Origin: Immundisolibacterales bacterium
GTDB taxonomy: Bacteria; Pseudomonadota; Gammaproteobacteria; HK1
Direction of reading: 5' to 3'
Length of the DNA stretch: 64,000 nucleotides
Assembly: GCA_026712715.1 (NCBI GenBank)
Contig: JAPOPW010000047.1
Span: forward strand, 26,177 to 90,176
Shown piece by piece: positions 35,305-44,007 of this stretch. The notes below the pieces were generated by a model that saw nothing but the letters and a program-made list of their open reading frames with translations, was not told where the DNA came from and searched no databases. The translations under genes and the position numbers were made by a program. Numbering within the stretch: position 1 is the first letter of the stretch; the number at the start of each line of letters is the position of its first letter.

Positions 35305-36284
35305 GGACCACCGCCGAACCTTCGCGGGCGGGGGGGCGGCCGCATTCGGACCCGGAACCGGAACCGGACCCTTCTCCGTCCCCGGACGCGGGACGGAAGG
35401 CGCGCAGGAAGGAGAGCGGGGTGAGGCCGATCGGGCGCCCGATCTGGCTGCTCGGCCCGGGGGTCCTCTGGCTGCTCGTCTTCGGTCTCGCGCCCCTTCT
35501 CTTCATGCTGATGATGTCGTTCTGGACATCGACGATCTTCGGCACCAGCCCGGACTTCCAGTTCGGGAACTACGCCCGGGTCATCGTCACCGAGCTCTAC
35601 CGCGACCAGCTCTTCAAGACGCTTCGGATCGCGTTCATGACGACCGCGATGACCCTGGTGATCTCGTACCCGGTCGCGTACCTTCTCTCGCGTCTTCAGG
35701 GCATGCGCAAGGCCCTGTTCGTGCTGATGATGTTTCTGCCCTTCTGGACCAGCTACGTCATCCGGGCCTTCGTCTGGCTCCCCATCCTCGGGCGCAACGG
35801 CGCAATCAACAACACCCTCCTCGCCCTCGGGATCATCGACCAGCCGCTCGACTGGCTGCTCTTCAACGAAGGGGCGGTGTTCCTGGGGCTGGTGTACGTC
35901 TACACCCTGTTCATGACCCTGCCCATCTACCTCTCGCTCGAAAAGATCGACCCCGCCCTCATCGAGGCGGCGACCGATCTCGGGGCCCGGCCGGCGGCGG
36001 TCTTCCGGCGGGTCATCCTTCCGCTGAGCTGGCCGGGCGTGCTCTCCGGCTGCATCATGGTGTTCCTGCTCTCGGTGAGCGCGTTCGTCACCCCGCAGCT
36101 CCTCGGAGGCGCGTCGGGGATCATGTACGGCAACGTCATCGCGAGTCAGTTTCTCGCCAACAACAACTGGGCCTTCGGGTCCGCGCTGTCGCTCACCCTG
36201 GTGGCGATCGTGCTGGTCCTCCTGCTCGTCAGCTCGCGCTGGATCGGGGTGCAGCACGTGTTCACCGGCGGGCGGGACTCCTAG
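35301..36284 (+). CDS. ABC transporter permease, spermidine/putrescine type (PotB-like)
   Basis: A 327-residue inner-membrane permease with six main helices. A Pro/Glu-rich leader encoded by GGAACC-type repeats precedes the first helix (about residue 50). The EAA coupling loop, EAATDLGARPAAVFRRVILPLSWPG, lies near 215-240. It overlaps hyuB by 4 bases, and its partner permease starts 3 bases after its stop. The ligand could be a polyamine, a hydantoin-like compound or another nitrogen compound used by the operon. Confidence 0.9.
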   Translation: MRTTAEPSRAGGRPHSDPEPEPDPSPSPDAGRKARRKESGVRPIGRPIWLLGPGVLWLLVFGLAPLLFMLMMSFWTSTIFGTSPDFQFGNYARVIVTELYRDQLFKTLRIAFMTTAMTLVISYPVAYLLSRLQGMRKALFVLMMFLPFWTSYVIRAFVWLPILGRNGAINNTLLALGIIDQPLDWLLFNEGAVFLGLVYVYTLFMTLPIYLSLEKIDPALIEAATDLGARPAAVFRRVILPLSWPGVLSGCIMVFLLSVSAFVTPQLLGGASGIMYGNVIASQFLANNNWAFGSALSLTLVAIVLVLLLVSSRWIGVQHVFTGGRDS

Positions 36285-36287
36285 GCG

Positions 36288-37199
36288 GTGGCCGGCCCGT
36301 CCACCGCCAGCCGCGGAGCCGTCGCCGGGGAGAAGCGCGCCGCCCCCCGCCCGCGCCGCCCCTACGGCGCCTACCGGACCGCCCTCTGGATCTACGCGGG
36401 GCTCTTCTACGCGTTCCTGTACGGTCCGCTGCTGATGATCGTGTTCCTCTCGTTCAACCAGTCCGAGATCGTCGGCTTTCCGTTCACCGGCTTCACCACC
36501 CATTGGTACGGGGTCGTGTTCGAGAGTCCGGCGCTGGTCAAGGCGCTCGGCAACAGCCTCGGGGTCGGGATCCTCGCGGCCGGCATCGCGACCTCCCTCG
36601 CCCTCGCCCTCGCGATGGGGTTCCGTCACCCGTTTCGCGGCAAGACGATCGTCCTCTACCTCATCCTCGTCCCCATCATCATCCCCGGCATCATCGGCGG
36701 CATCGTCTTGCTCATCTTCTTCGGCTATTCGGGGGTGCGATCGTCGCTCTACACCACGGTCCTCGTGGCCCATGTCAACTGGGTGCTGCCGTTCGCGTTC
36801 CTCACCCTCTACCCGCGCCTGCACGGCTTCGACCGCGCGCTCGAGGAAGCGGCGATGGACCTCGGCGCCCCCCCGTGGAAGATCTTCACCCGCATCGTGT
36901 TTCCCATCGTCCGGCCCGGGGTGCTCGCAACCTTGCTGTTCTCGTTCAGCCTCTCGTTCGACGAGTTCATCCGCACGATTTTCGTGACCGGGTTCGACCG
37001 CACCATACCGGTTCAGTTCTGGGGGCTGATCGTCGACGAACTCGCGCCCCAGCTACCCGCGATGGCGGTGCTCATCATCGTCATCTCGATCTTCAGCTCG
37101 CTCATCGGATTCGTCTTCATGGGTCGCGCGGCGCGCCGGGCGGCGACCTGGAGCGGTTCGGCGAGGCGAAGACCCGAACGCGCGTTTGCAACCAGGTAA
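36288..37199 (+). CDS. ABC transporter permease, spermidine/putrescine type (PotC-like)
   Basis: A 303-residue permease starting with GTG. The first helix is near residues 30-52, and the segment FLSFNQSEIVGFPFTGFTTHWY is typical of PotC-family proteins. The EAA loop LEEAAMDLGAPPWKIFTRIVFPIVRPG lies near 185-210. It forms a heterodimer with the preceding permease. The binding-protein gene begins 27 bases later. Confidence 0.9.
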   Translation: MAGPSTASRGAVAGEKRAAPRPRRPYGAYRTALWIYAGLFYAFLYGPLLMIVFLSFNQSEIVGFPFTGFTTHWYGVVFESPALVKALGNSLGVGILAAGIATSLALALAMGFRHPFRGKTIVLYLILVPIIIPGIIGGIVLLIFFGYSGVRSSLYTTVLVAHVNWVLPFAFLTLYPRLHGFDRALEEAAMDLGAPPWKIFTRIVFPIVRPGVLATLLFSFSLSFDEFIRTIFVTGFDRTIPVQFWGLIVDELAPQLPAMAVLIIVISIFSSLIGFVFMGRAARRAATWSGSARRRPERAFATR

Positions 37200-37226
37200 A
37201 CCAAAGTGAAAGGAGCAGGAACTACC

Positions 37227-38366
37227 ATGAACAAGTCATTGTCCGAACTGACCCGCCTGACGGGCGGGCACCCGACCGATCGCCGCACGTTTCTCAAGGG
37301 CGCGGGGGCCGCGGGGGTCGCCGGGCTGGCCGCGGGATCGCTTCCGATGTCGCCGGCGCTGGCCCAGTCCGCGTCGGTGGTCGCGATCATGCCCGGGGTG
37401 TTCATTCCCGATCCGGCCCGTCCAATCGTCGAAGAGATGTCCGGGGTGAAGGTCGAGAACGCGCCCTACGTCTCGCCGACCGACACCCTCGCCAAGCTGA
37501 TGGCGCCGGGCGGCACCAGCCAGTACGACATGATGGTGAGCCTGACCAACTTCGTCAAAGGTCCCGCCCTCGGGGCGAGCGACGGCGACGAGCGGTTGCG
37601 CGCCCTCGACATGAGCAACATCCCGAACGCGGAGAAGCTCATGCCGCTCTTCGCGAAGGACATCGTGACCCGCGCCGGCAAGACCTACATGGTCCCCGTC
37701 GTCTGGGGATACGACTCGGTCATCTACAACGCCGACGAGATCCCCTCCGACGACGAGCTGACCCAGTCGTGGAGCGTCCTCTTCTCCGACAAGTACAAGG
37801 GCCGGGTGGCGTGGCGCGACGACGCGCACGGGATGATCATGGTGGCCGCGCTCAACCAGGGCCACCCGGACCCGGTACAGATGGACGAGTCGGACTTGAA
37901 GGAGATCACCAAGTTCCTCATCGACCGCAAGAAGAACGTCCGCACGATGTGGACCAAGTTCGGCGAAGCGGTGAACCTGGTCTCGTCCGGCGAGGTCTGG
38001 GCGATGTACGGCTGGATCGCGATGCGGGCGGCCCTCCAGCGCCAGGACCTCAACGTCACCAACAACTGGCCGACGGACGGACTGCTGACGTGGCACCAGT
38101 CGGGCTTCGTGCCGAAGGACGCGCCGAACGGAGAGGCGGCGGAACGGGTCATCAACGCCATGCTGTCCAAGGAGTACGGCCAGAAGCTGACCGAGGTGAC
38201 GAACTACCCGTCGACCTCCGGCGAGGTCGCGGCCCTGTTCGACGAGGAAGACCAGCGCAAGCTCGGATTCGACATCGTCGACCGCGGGGTCAAGCTCTAC
38301 GGCCTCGACTTCCCGGTCAACATCGACAAGTGGGTCGAATCCTGGAACACCATCAAGACGGCCTGA
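37227..38366 (+). CDS. ABC substrate-binding protein, spermidine/putrescine type, Tat signal
   Basis: A 379-residue periplasmic receptor. It carries a twin-arginine signal (DRRTFLKGAGAAG, residues about 18-30, cleaved near PALA/QSAS), so it should be exported folded. The mature part has the PotD-type hinge strands YMVPVVWGYDSVIYN and AMYGWIAMRA, with polar and aromatic residues suited to a cationic or amide ligand. The ATG at 37227 follows AGGAGCAGGA. A strong hairpin separates it from the ATPase gene. Confidence 0.9.
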   Translation: MNKSLSELTRLTGGHPTDRRTFLKGAGAAGVAGLAAGSLPMSPALAQSASVVAIMPGVFIPDPARPIVEEMSGVKVENAPYVSPTDTLAKLMAPGGTSQYDMMVSLTNFVKGPALGASDGDERLRALDMSNIPNAEKLMPLFAKDIVTRAGKTYMVPVVWGYDSVIYNADEIPSDDELTQSWSVLFSDKYKGRVAWRDDAHGMIMVAALNQGHPDPVQMDESDLKEITKFLIDRKKNVRTMWTKFGEAVNLVSSGEVWAMYGWIAMRAALQRQDLNVTNNWPTDGLLTWHQSGFVPKDAPNGEAAERVINAMLSKEYGQKLTEVTNYPSTSGEVAALFDEEDQRKLGFDIVDRGVKLYGLDFPVNIDKWVESWNTIKTA

Positions 38367-38379
38367 CCGCTCCGCGGTC

Positions 38380-38414
38380 GGTGGCGGCCGCGGCGTCGGG
38401 CCGCGGCCGCCACC
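38380..38414 (+). other. Intercistronic hairpin after the PotD-like gene
   Basis: A perfect 15-bp stem (38380-38394 with 38400-38414), a 5-base loop and no U tract, lying 14 bases after the binding-protein stop and 38 bases before the ATPase start. It is expected to stabilise the upstream message and lower downstream expression. Confidence 0.65.
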
Positions 38415-38451
38415 GGTCCGGGTCGCCCCGTTCGAGGAGGAGGAAGGCCAG

Positions 38452-39585
38452 GTGACGACCCCAGAGGCCGCGGCGCCCGGGTCCGAGTCCGGATCCGGTG
38501 CCCGCGCCGTCGAGATCCGCGACGTCTCCAAGTGGTTCGGGGAGGTGACCGCGCTCGACGACGTGTCGCTCGAGATCCGTCGCGGAGAGTTCTTCTCGCT
38601 GCTCGGTCCCTCGGGCTGCGGGAAGACCACCCTCCTTCGCATGATCGGCGGGTTCGAGGGTCCGAGCGTGGGGGAGATCCTCATCGACGGAGAGGACACC
38701 GCCGGCGCCCCGCCCTACGCCCGCAGCACCAACATGATCTTCCAGCACCTCGCGCTCTTTCCCCACATGAGCGTGTTCGAGAACGTCGCCTTCGGCCTCG
38801 AGATGAAGCGTCTCGATCGCTCCGCCATCGCCGAGCGGGTCGAACGGGCCCTCGATCTCGTGCGGCTCACGGGCTTCGACCAGCGCAGGATCGACCAGTT
38901 GAGCGGCGGCCAGAAGCAGCGGGTGGCAATGGCTCGCGCGCTCATCAACGACCCCTCCGTGCTGCTCCTCGACGAGCCGCTCGGCGCCCTCGACCTGCAG
39001 CTTCGCCTGCGCATGCAGGAGGAGCTGCGCCGGCTGCACCGGTCGCTCGGCAACACGTTCATCTTCGTCACCCACGACCAAGGCGAGGCGATGGCGATGT
39101 CGGACCGCATCGCGGTGATGGACCAGGGACGGATCCTCCAGGTCGGCACCCCGGAGGAGATCTACGAATTCCCGAAGACCCGGTTCGTCGCGGACTTCGT
39201 CGGGCACACGAACGTGTTCGACGGACGGGTCGAGACCGTCGAGCCGAACGGCGAGTGCCTCGTCGCGTGCGAAGGCGTCGCGTTCCGGTGCCGTACGCCG
39301 GCGGGCGGACTCGGCGACGGCGAGGCGGTCTCAATCGCCGTGCGCTACGAGAACATCGACATCGCGGTTCGGGGAGATCCGGGCGCGGGGCCGGGAACCG
39401 GTTGTGCCGCGACGGTGACGGAGAAGATCTACATGGGCGGAGTGTTCCGGTTCGAGACCCGCACCGACGCAGGCGCCATCCTGACCGCGGACGTGCCGAC
39501 GGCCGGCGAGGCCCGTCGGATCGCGGAGGGCGAACGCGTGCATCTCGCCTGGCGCCCCACGGACGTCTCGGTGCTGCTCGAGTAG
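38452..39585 (+). CDS. ABC transporter ATP-binding protein, spermidine/putrescine type (PotA-like)
   Basis: A 377-residue ATPase. Walker A GPSGCGKTT is near 54-62, the Q-loop in FQHLALFPHM, the signature LSGGQKQR near 150, Walker B in LLLDEPLGALD and the switch His in VTHDQGEAM. A C-terminal TOBE domain (about 285-375) follows. The GTG at 38452 has a GGAGGAGGAA site. It completes the importer and is followed 36 bases later by the dioxygenase alpha gene. Confidence 0.93.
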   Translation: MTTPEAAAPGSESGSGARAVEIRDVSKWFGEVTALDDVSLEIRRGEFFSLLGPSGCGKTTLLRMIGGFEGPSVGEILIDGEDTAGAPPYARSTNMIFQHLALFPHMSVFENVAFGLEMKRLDRSAIAERVERALDLVRLTGFDQRRIDQLSGGQKQRVAMARALINDPSVLLLDEPLGALDLQLRLRMQEELRRLHRSLGNTFIFVTHDQGEAMAMSDRIAVMDQGRILQVGTPEEIYEFPKTRFVADFVGHTNVFDGRVETVEPNGECLVACEGVAFRCRTPAGGLGDGEAVSIAVRYENIDIAVRGDPGAGPGTGCAATVTEKIYMGGVFRFETRTDAGAILTADVPTAGEARRIAEGERVHLAWRPTDVSVLLE

Positions 39586-39621
39586 CCGCGCCGGGAACGA
39601 GAAATCGCGAGGTACGGGCGG

Positions 39622-40872
39622 ATGCCCCAAGACATCGAATGGCCGCGGAACGACTACTCGCGGGTTCCCTACCGGCTCTATCACGACCCGGAACTCTATG
39701 CGCGCGAGCAGGAGCGAATCTTCGAAGGTCCGACCTGGTCGTACCTGTGCCTCGAGGCGGAGATCCCCGAGCCGGGGGACTACGTGACGACCTGGGTCGG
39801 GGACACCCCGGTGGTCGCGAACCGCGATCGCGAAGGCACGGTGCACGCCTTCGTCAACCGCTGCGCGCACCGCGGAGCGGCCGTGTGCCGGGCCGCGCGC
39901 GGGAACGTCCGGGTGCACACCTGCATCTACCACCGCTGGAGCTACGACCACGCCGGCAACCTGCGCGGCGTCCCGTTCCACCGCGGAATCCGCGGCGAAG
40001 GCGGGATGGATGAAGACTTCGACATGGACCGGCACAGCCTCCGCAAGCTACGAGCGGCAATCTTCGAAGGGGTGGTGTTCGGGAGCTTCTCCGACGAAAC
40101 GGAGCCGCTCGAGGACTACCTCGGTCCGATGATGCGCGGCCACATCGGCCGGCTGATGGGCCGGCCGGTTCGCGTCCTCGGCCATCAGCGCCAGCGCATC
40201 GAGGGCAACTGGAAGCTCTACCTCGAGAACCTGCGCGACACGTACCACGCGAGCCTGCTGCACGAGTTCCTCGTCACCTTCGGCCTCGACCGGGCGACCC
40301 AGAAGGGCGGGGTCGAAATGGACGCGCGCCACCGGCACAACCTCACCTACGCCCACGCGGGGAGCGACCGCGACGAGGACGCCCGGGCCGCCTACGGACG
40401 GCAGCAGGTGCGCGCGGGCGCCCTCACCCTCCGCGACCCGCGCCTCCTCGAGTTCCGCCGGGAGTACGAGGACGACCGCAACCTCGCGATCTCGACCGTG
40501 TTTCCGAACGCCGCGTTCCAGCAGCTAAACAACTCGCTCGCGACCCGCCAGGTCCAGACCAAGGGGATCGACGCCTTCGACCTCGTCTGGACCTACTTCG
40601 GCTACGCCGACGACGACGAGGACATGACCGCGCATCGCCTGCGCCAGGCGAACCTCTTCGGACCCGGCGGCCTCGTCTCGATGGAGGACGCCGAGGCGAT
40701 CGAGATCGCCCAACGCGCGAGCCGGCGCGAGGCCGGGACGACGGTCGTCGAGGTCGGCGGCAAGGGCGAGATCTCCGACCGCGCCTACCGGGTCAACGAC
40801 GTCCCGGTCCGGGGCTTCTGGTCCTACTACGCGGAGCTGATGGACATCGAGCCCCCGGGAGCGGTGCGGTGA
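39622..40872 (+). CDS. Rieske aromatic-ring-hydroxylating dioxygenase alpha subunit
   Basis: A 416-residue oxygenase subunit. The Rieske [2Fe-2S] ligands are Cys81-x-His83 and Cys101-x2-His104. The mononuclear iron ligands Asp206/His209/His214 follow the Asp-x2-His-x4-His pattern in LRDTYHASLLHE. It adds both atoms of O2 to an aromatic carboxylate-type substrate in this family (anthranilate, salicylate and similar). A reductase or ferredoxin gene is not in the window. The beta subunit overlaps by 4 bases. The substrate is unknown. Confidence 0.93.
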   Translation: MPQDIEWPRNDYSRVPYRLYHDPELYAREQERIFEGPTWSYLCLEAEIPEPGDYVTTWVGDTPVVANRDREGTVHAFVNRCAHRGAAVCRAARGNVRVHTCIYHRWSYDHAGNLRGVPFHRGIRGEGGMDEDFDMDRHSLRKLRAAIFEGVVFGSFSDETEPLEDYLGPMMRGHIGRLMGRPVRVLGHQRQRIEGNWKLYLENLRDTYHASLLHEFLVTFGLDRATQKGGVEMDARHRHNLTYAHAGSDRDEDARAAYGRQQVRAGALTLRDPRLLEFRREYEDDRNLAISTVFPNAAFQQLNNSLATRQVQTKGIDAFDLVWTYFGYADDDEDMTAHRLRQANLFGPGGLVSMEDAEAIEIAQRASRREAGTTVVEVGGKGEISDRAYRVNDVPVRGFWSYYAELMDIEPPGAVR

Positions 40873-41342
40873 TCGAGGTCGAGGCGCGCCTCGCGATCGC
40901 CGACCTCTTCGCGAACTACGGCGCGTTCCTCGACGCCGACCGGCTCGAGGACTGGCTCGAGTGCTTCGCCGAGGGGTGCCGGTACGAGATCGTCTCGCGC
41001 GAGAACCTCCGGCGGGGACTCCCGCTGGCCCTGATGCTCTGCGAGAACAAGGACATGCTCCGCGACCGGGTGGTGTCGCTCCGGGAGGCGAACGAGTACA
41101 GCGTGCACACCGACAAGCACGTCATCGGGGGCCTCCGGATCAAGGAGCCGGTGGAAGGCGGCTTCGCGGTCGAGGCCGACTACGCGATGTTCCAGGCCGA
41201 CGCGGAGGGCACCGGCAGCCTCTACAGCTTCGGCACCTACGACGCCGAATGCGAGCTCGCGGGCGGCGCGGCGAAGTTCCGCCGCATGACCGTCGTCGTC
41301 GACAACTGGAACATCCCCCACATGCTCTCGACCCCGATCTGA
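40869..41342 (+). CDS. Aromatic-ring-hydroxylating dioxygenase beta subunit
   Basis: A 157-residue NTF2-like fold protein that starts at a GTG inside the alpha-subunit stop (GTGA). It has the beta-subunit opening RLAIADLFANYGAFLDADRLEDWLECFAEGCRYEI and the late FRRMTVVVDN strand. It forms an alpha3beta3 hexamer with the alpha subunit in relatives. It is the last gene of the operon starting at hyuA. Confidence 0.92.
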   Translation: MIEVEARLAIADLFANYGAFLDADRLEDWLECFAEGCRYEIVSRENLRRGLPLALMLCENKDMLRDRVVSLREANEYSVHTDKHVIGGLRIKEPVEGGFAVEADYAMFQADAEGTGSLYSFGTYDAECELAGGAAKFRRMTVVVDNWNIPHMLSTPI

Positions 41343-41368
41343 CCGGGAAGAATTCCTTAGCTTTCCGG
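41343..41368. terminator. Possible bidirectional terminator hairpin
   Basis: CCGGGAAG (41343-41350) pairs with CTTTCCGG (41361-41368), with one G-T pair and a 10-base AT-rich loop. It lies in the 72-base gap between the convergent dioxygenase and peptide ABC operons. There is no long T tract. Confidence 0.35.
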
Positions 41369-41414
41369 GCGGACCGCGTCGGCGGGCTGCCACTGCAACC
41401 TTCGGCAACGTCCC

Positions 41415-42182
41415 TTACAACGCGGAGGACACCAGCTCCCTGGTGTACTCCGACTCGGGGGCGCGAACGACGGCCTCGGTCGGGCCGCGTTCGACGATTG
41501 CGCCCGATTTCATGACGAGCAGGCGGTCGCACATGAAGGTGACGACCGGGAGATCGTGGGTGACGAGGATCATCGAGAAGCCGTATCGGACCTGAAGGTC
41601 CTTGAAGAGGTTCAGCACCTGCGCCTGCACGGAGACGTCGAGGGCCGACGTCGGCTCGTCGAGGAGCAGGAGGTCCGGCTGCACGGCCAAAGCCCGGGCG
41701 ATCGCCGCGCGCTGGCGCTGGCCGCCCGAGAGCTGGTGCGGCAAGGAACGGGCCAGGTCCGGGTCGAGGCCCACGTCGTCGAGTAGCCGCGCCACCTCGC
41801 CGGGGATGGCGGACTTCACGACGTTCCCAAGCAGATCGAAACCGAGCGCGATAGACGCCCCGACCGAGAAGCGCGGGTTGAAGGTCGAGTACGGGTTCTG
41901 AAACACGGGCTGGACGCGCTGACGGAAACGCCGGAGTGAATCGCCATCCATGGCGGCGATCTCCTTGCCGTCGAAGGTGATCGACCCCGTGTCATAGGGA
42001 GTGAGCCGCAGGATGGTCCGAAGCAGGGTGGACTTGCCCGATCCCGACTCTCCGACCACCCCGAGCGACTCGCCCTCGGCGAGCGAGAAGGAGACGTCGT
42101 CGAGGGCGACGACCCCGGAGCCGCGCCGCAGCAGGCGGCCCGCACGGAACGTCTTCCTCACGTTTTGCGACTGAACCAGCAT
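41415..42182 (-). CDS. Dipeptide/oligopeptide-type ABC ATPase (DppF-like), operon 1
   Basis: A 255-residue ATPase with Walker A GESGSGKST (about 43-51), VFQNPYSTFNPRF, signature LSGGQRQR, Walker B LLLLDEPTSALD and the switch VTHDLPVV. It lacks the usual C-terminal cysteine-rich oligopeptide-transporter extension, which its partner keeps. Last gene of the five-gene operon, 3 bases after the DppD-like gene. Confidence 0.9.
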   Translation of the reverse strand: MLVQSQNVRKTFRAGRLLRRGSGVVALDDVSFSLAEGESLGVVGESGSGKSTLLRTILRLTPYDTGSITFDGKEIAAMDGDSLRRFRQRVQPVFQNPYSTFNPRFSVGASIALGFDLLGNVVKSAIPGEVARLLDDVGLDPDLARSLPHQLSGGQRQRAAIARALAVQPDLLLLDEPTSALDVSVQAQVLNLFKDLQVRYGFSMILVTHDLPVVTFMCDRLLVMKSGAIVERGPTEAVVRAPESEYTRELVSSAL

Positions 42183-42185
42183 CCC

Positions 42186-43181
42186 TCAGGCCAGCCAGCA
42201 GCGCACGGCATGACCCTCGGCGACCTCGCGGAGCGCCGGGGGGGCGGCGCAGCGGCTTTCGACGCGCGGGCAACGGTCCCGGAACCGGCAGCCGGCCATC
42301 TCCTCGGAAGGCTGCGGGATGCGCCCGGGAATCGTCGACAGGCGCTCGGGGTTTCCGAGCAGGCGCGGGGCGGCGCCCATCAACGCATGCGTGTAGGGGT
42401 GGCGCGGCCGGCCGAATATGCCGTCGCGCGCGCCGCTCTCGACGATCTCTCCCGCATACATGACGTAAATCCGGTCGCAGAGGCTCGAGACGAGGCCGAG
42501 ATCGTGCGAGATGAAGAGGAAGCTCGCGCCGGTCTGCGCCCGGAGGTCCCGAATGAGGGCGATGATCTCGGCCTGGATGGTCACGTCGAGGGCGGTGGTG
42601 GGCTCGTCGGCGAGGATGAGGGGCGGCTCCATCGAGAGCGCCATCGCGGTCAGCGCGCGCTGCTGCATCCCCCCCGAGAACTGGTGCGGATAGTCGCCGG
42701 CGCGGGCGCGGGGGTCGGGGGTCCGCACGCGTTCGAGCAGACGCACCACGAGGTCGCGAATGTCGGCCGCCGGACGGTTCGTATGCACCTCGACCGGCTC
42801 TCCCACCTGTCGCCCGATCACCTGCACCGGGTTGAGGGCGTGCAGCGCGTCCTGGGGAATGAGGGAGATCTCGGCCCCTCGAACCGCTCGCATCTGCTGC
42901 GGAGTGAGCGCGAAGAGGTCGCGCCCCCGGTACATCGCCCGGCCGGCCGCGACCCGGATCCGATCCGGGAGCAGCCCGATCAGCGACTTGGCGGTCACCG
43001 TCTTGCCGCTTCCCGATTCCCCGATGAGGCCGACGATCTCACCTTCGTCCACGCGAAGGGAGACGTTGCGGGCGATCGGAGCCGGCGGCTGCGCACGCCG
43101 TTCGAGCTCGATTTGCAGGCCCTCGACGGCGAGGAGGGTGCGGCCGCCATCACGGCCCGAAGGTTTCGCCGCTTCAGCCAC
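42186..43181 (-). CDS. Dipeptide/oligopeptide-type ABC ATPase (DppD-like), operon 1
   Basis: A 331-residue ATPase: Walker A GESGSGKTVTAKS, signature FSGGMQQR, Walker B LILADEPTTALD. The C-terminal oligopeptide-transporter domain has the Cys-x5-Cys-x6-Cys-type iron-sulfur cluster in MAGCRFRDRCPRVESRCAAPP. It overlaps the end of the upstream permease by 8 bases. Confidence 0.92.
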   Translation of the reverse strand: MAEAAKPSGRDGGRTLLAVEGLQIELERRAQPPAPIARNVSLRVDEGEIVGLIGESGSGKTVTAKSLIGLLPDRIRVAAGRAMYRGRDLFALTPQQMRAVRGAEISLIPQDALHALNPVQVIGRQVGEPVEVHTNRPAADIRDLVVRLLERVRTPDPRARAGDYPHQFSGGMQQRALTAMALSMEPPLILADEPTTALDVTIQAEIIALIRDLRAQTGASFLFISHDLGLVSSLCDRIYVMYAGEIVESGARDGIFGRPRHPYTHALMGAAPRLLGNPERLSTIPGRIPQPSEEMAGCRFRDRCPRVESRCAAPPALREVAEGHAVRCWLA

Positions 43182-44007
43182 GGAGCTTCGGATCCAGCAC
43201 GTCGCGCAGCCCGTCGCCCAGCAGGTTGAAGCTGAACACGGTCAGGAACAGGGCGGCGCCGGGCGCGAGGCTGATCCAGGGCGCCTGGTCGATGAAGCCG
43301 CGGCCGGTGTTGATCATGTTGCCCCACGAGGGCTCCGGCGGCTGCGCGCCGAGGCCGAGAAACGAGAGGGCGGACTCGAGCAGCACCGCGTAGGAGAACG
43401 CCACCGCCGCCTCGACCAGCACCGGCCCGATGACGTTGGGCAGGATCTCTCTCGTCACGATTCGCCGGCCGGGCACCCCGAGGCAGATCGCGGCCTCCAG
43501 AAAGGGCTGGCGCTGGACGGTCTGCGCCACCGCCCGGGTCAGGCGGGCGAAGCCGGGGATGAAGATGATGCCGATGGCGAGCATCGCGTTGAGGACCGAC
43601 GTCCCGAGATTGGCCATGAGAATGACCGCGAGGAGGATGGCCGGGAAGCAGAACACGATGTCCATGAAGCGCATCAGCACCGCGTCGACGGCGCCCCCGA
43701 ACCAGGCCGCGAGCATGCCGATGAGCGTACCGCCGGACGCGCCGATCAGCACCGCGACGAGGCCGACGACGATGGACGTGCGTGACGCCTGGATCACCCG
43801 GGACAGGATGTCCCGCCCCAGCTCGTCCGTGCCGAGAAGGTGCCCGGCGCTCGGGCCTTCGAGCATCACCAGCACGTCGAGCGCATAGGGGTCGTAGGGC
43901 GAGATCACCGGCGCGAACGCCGAGGCGAGGAACACCAGGAGCACCGCCGGCAGGGTCGCGACAACCAAGCCGTAGCGCCGCCAGTTGACCCGTCGGAGGA
44001 TGGTCAC
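43174..44007 (-). CDS. Dipeptide-type ABC permease (DppC-like), operon 1
   Basis: A 277-residue permease starting with GTG in a GTGA overlap with the preceding gene. It carries the DppC landmarks HLLGTDELGRDILSRVI (about 57-73), an EAA loop at LEAAICLGVPGRRIVTREILPNV and the late ALSFLGLGAQPPEPSWGNMI. It pairs with the DppB-like subunit. Confidence 0.92.
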   Translation of the reverse strand: MTILRRVNWRRYGLVVATLPAVLLVFLASAFAPVISPYDPYALDVLVMLEGPSAGHLLGTDELGRDILSRVIQASRTSIVVGLVAVLIGASGGTLIGMLAAWFGGAVDAVLMRFMDIVFCFPAILLAVILMANLGTSVLNAMLAIGIIFIPGFARLTRAVAQTVQRQPFLEAAICLGVPGRRIVTREILPNVIGPVLVEAAVAFSYAVLLESALSFLGLGAQPPEPSWGNMINTGRGFIDQAPWISLAPGAALFLTVFSFNLLGDGLRDVLDPKLRG

